A stretch of DNA of 5,074 nt from Gemmatimonadota bacterium (GTDB lineage Bacteria > Gemmatimonadota > Gemmatimonadetes > Longimicrobiales > Longimicrobiaceae): NCBI GenBank assembly GCA_019240375.1, contig JAFAYN010000496.1, positions 1-5,074 on the forward strand, read 5' to 3'. Of the stretch, positions 1 through 5,074 are shown in pieces. The translations under genes were made by a program, and so were the position numbers. The notes under the pieces were generated by a model, which was given only the letters and a program-made list of their open reading frames with translations, made no database searches and was not told the DNA's origin. The first letter of the stretch is position 1. The number at the start of each line of letters is the position of its first letter.

Positions 1-5074
<5,074 letters not shown>

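Overview
The window lies inside one very large gene on the minus strand, a modular non-ribosomal peptide synthetase (NRPS). Reading the minus strand from base 5072 down to base 3 gives 1690 codons without a stop. Recognisable NRPS core motifs appear in the correct order throughout. Neither the start nor the end of the gene is in the window. No promoter, terminator, RNA gene, mobile element, CRISPR array or second gene can be supported, and there is no intergenic space. Residue numbers below count from the codon at 5072-5070 (residue 1).

Layout in the direction of translation (right to left): condensation domain C1 (about 5051-3738), adenylation domain A1 (about 3656-2172), carrier domain T1 (about 2138-1914), condensation domain C2 (about 1856-543), and the N-terminal third of adenylation domain A2 (461-1), which is cut at its ATP-binding loop. 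This is one complete elongation module (C-A-T, 1065 residues) followed by the beginning of the next. Both C domains look like the type that joins two L-configured residues. There is no epimerase, methyltransferase, cyclisation, ketosynthase or thioesterase domain in view. The A1 specificity pocket reads D-I-F-H-F-G-L-I-I-K, which I cannot assign to an amino acid.

The most notable structure is a long in-frame repeat. Everything from 5072 to 3196 aligns with 1877 to 1 at a constant offset of 3195 bases, without a gap. Identity is not even along it: C1 and C2 share about 91% of residues by my hand count (42 differences in 450). The linker after them falls to about 45%, and the two A-domain starts share about 61%. 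The C domains therefore look recently duplicated or homogenised while the A domains have diverged. This fits module duplication followed by recombination near the C-A junction.

The DNA is strongly GC-rich, and codons end mostly in G or C. I read no TTA or CTA and only two TCA codons in 1690. That suggests a high-GC bacterium rich in secondary metabolism. The protein style reminded me of Gemmatimonadota such as Longimicrobium, with myxobacteria or other high-GC groups as alternatives, but this is an impression and not a determination. Apart from the unassigned A1 pocket, this is a recognisable NRPS fragment and I see no wholly new type of system in it.
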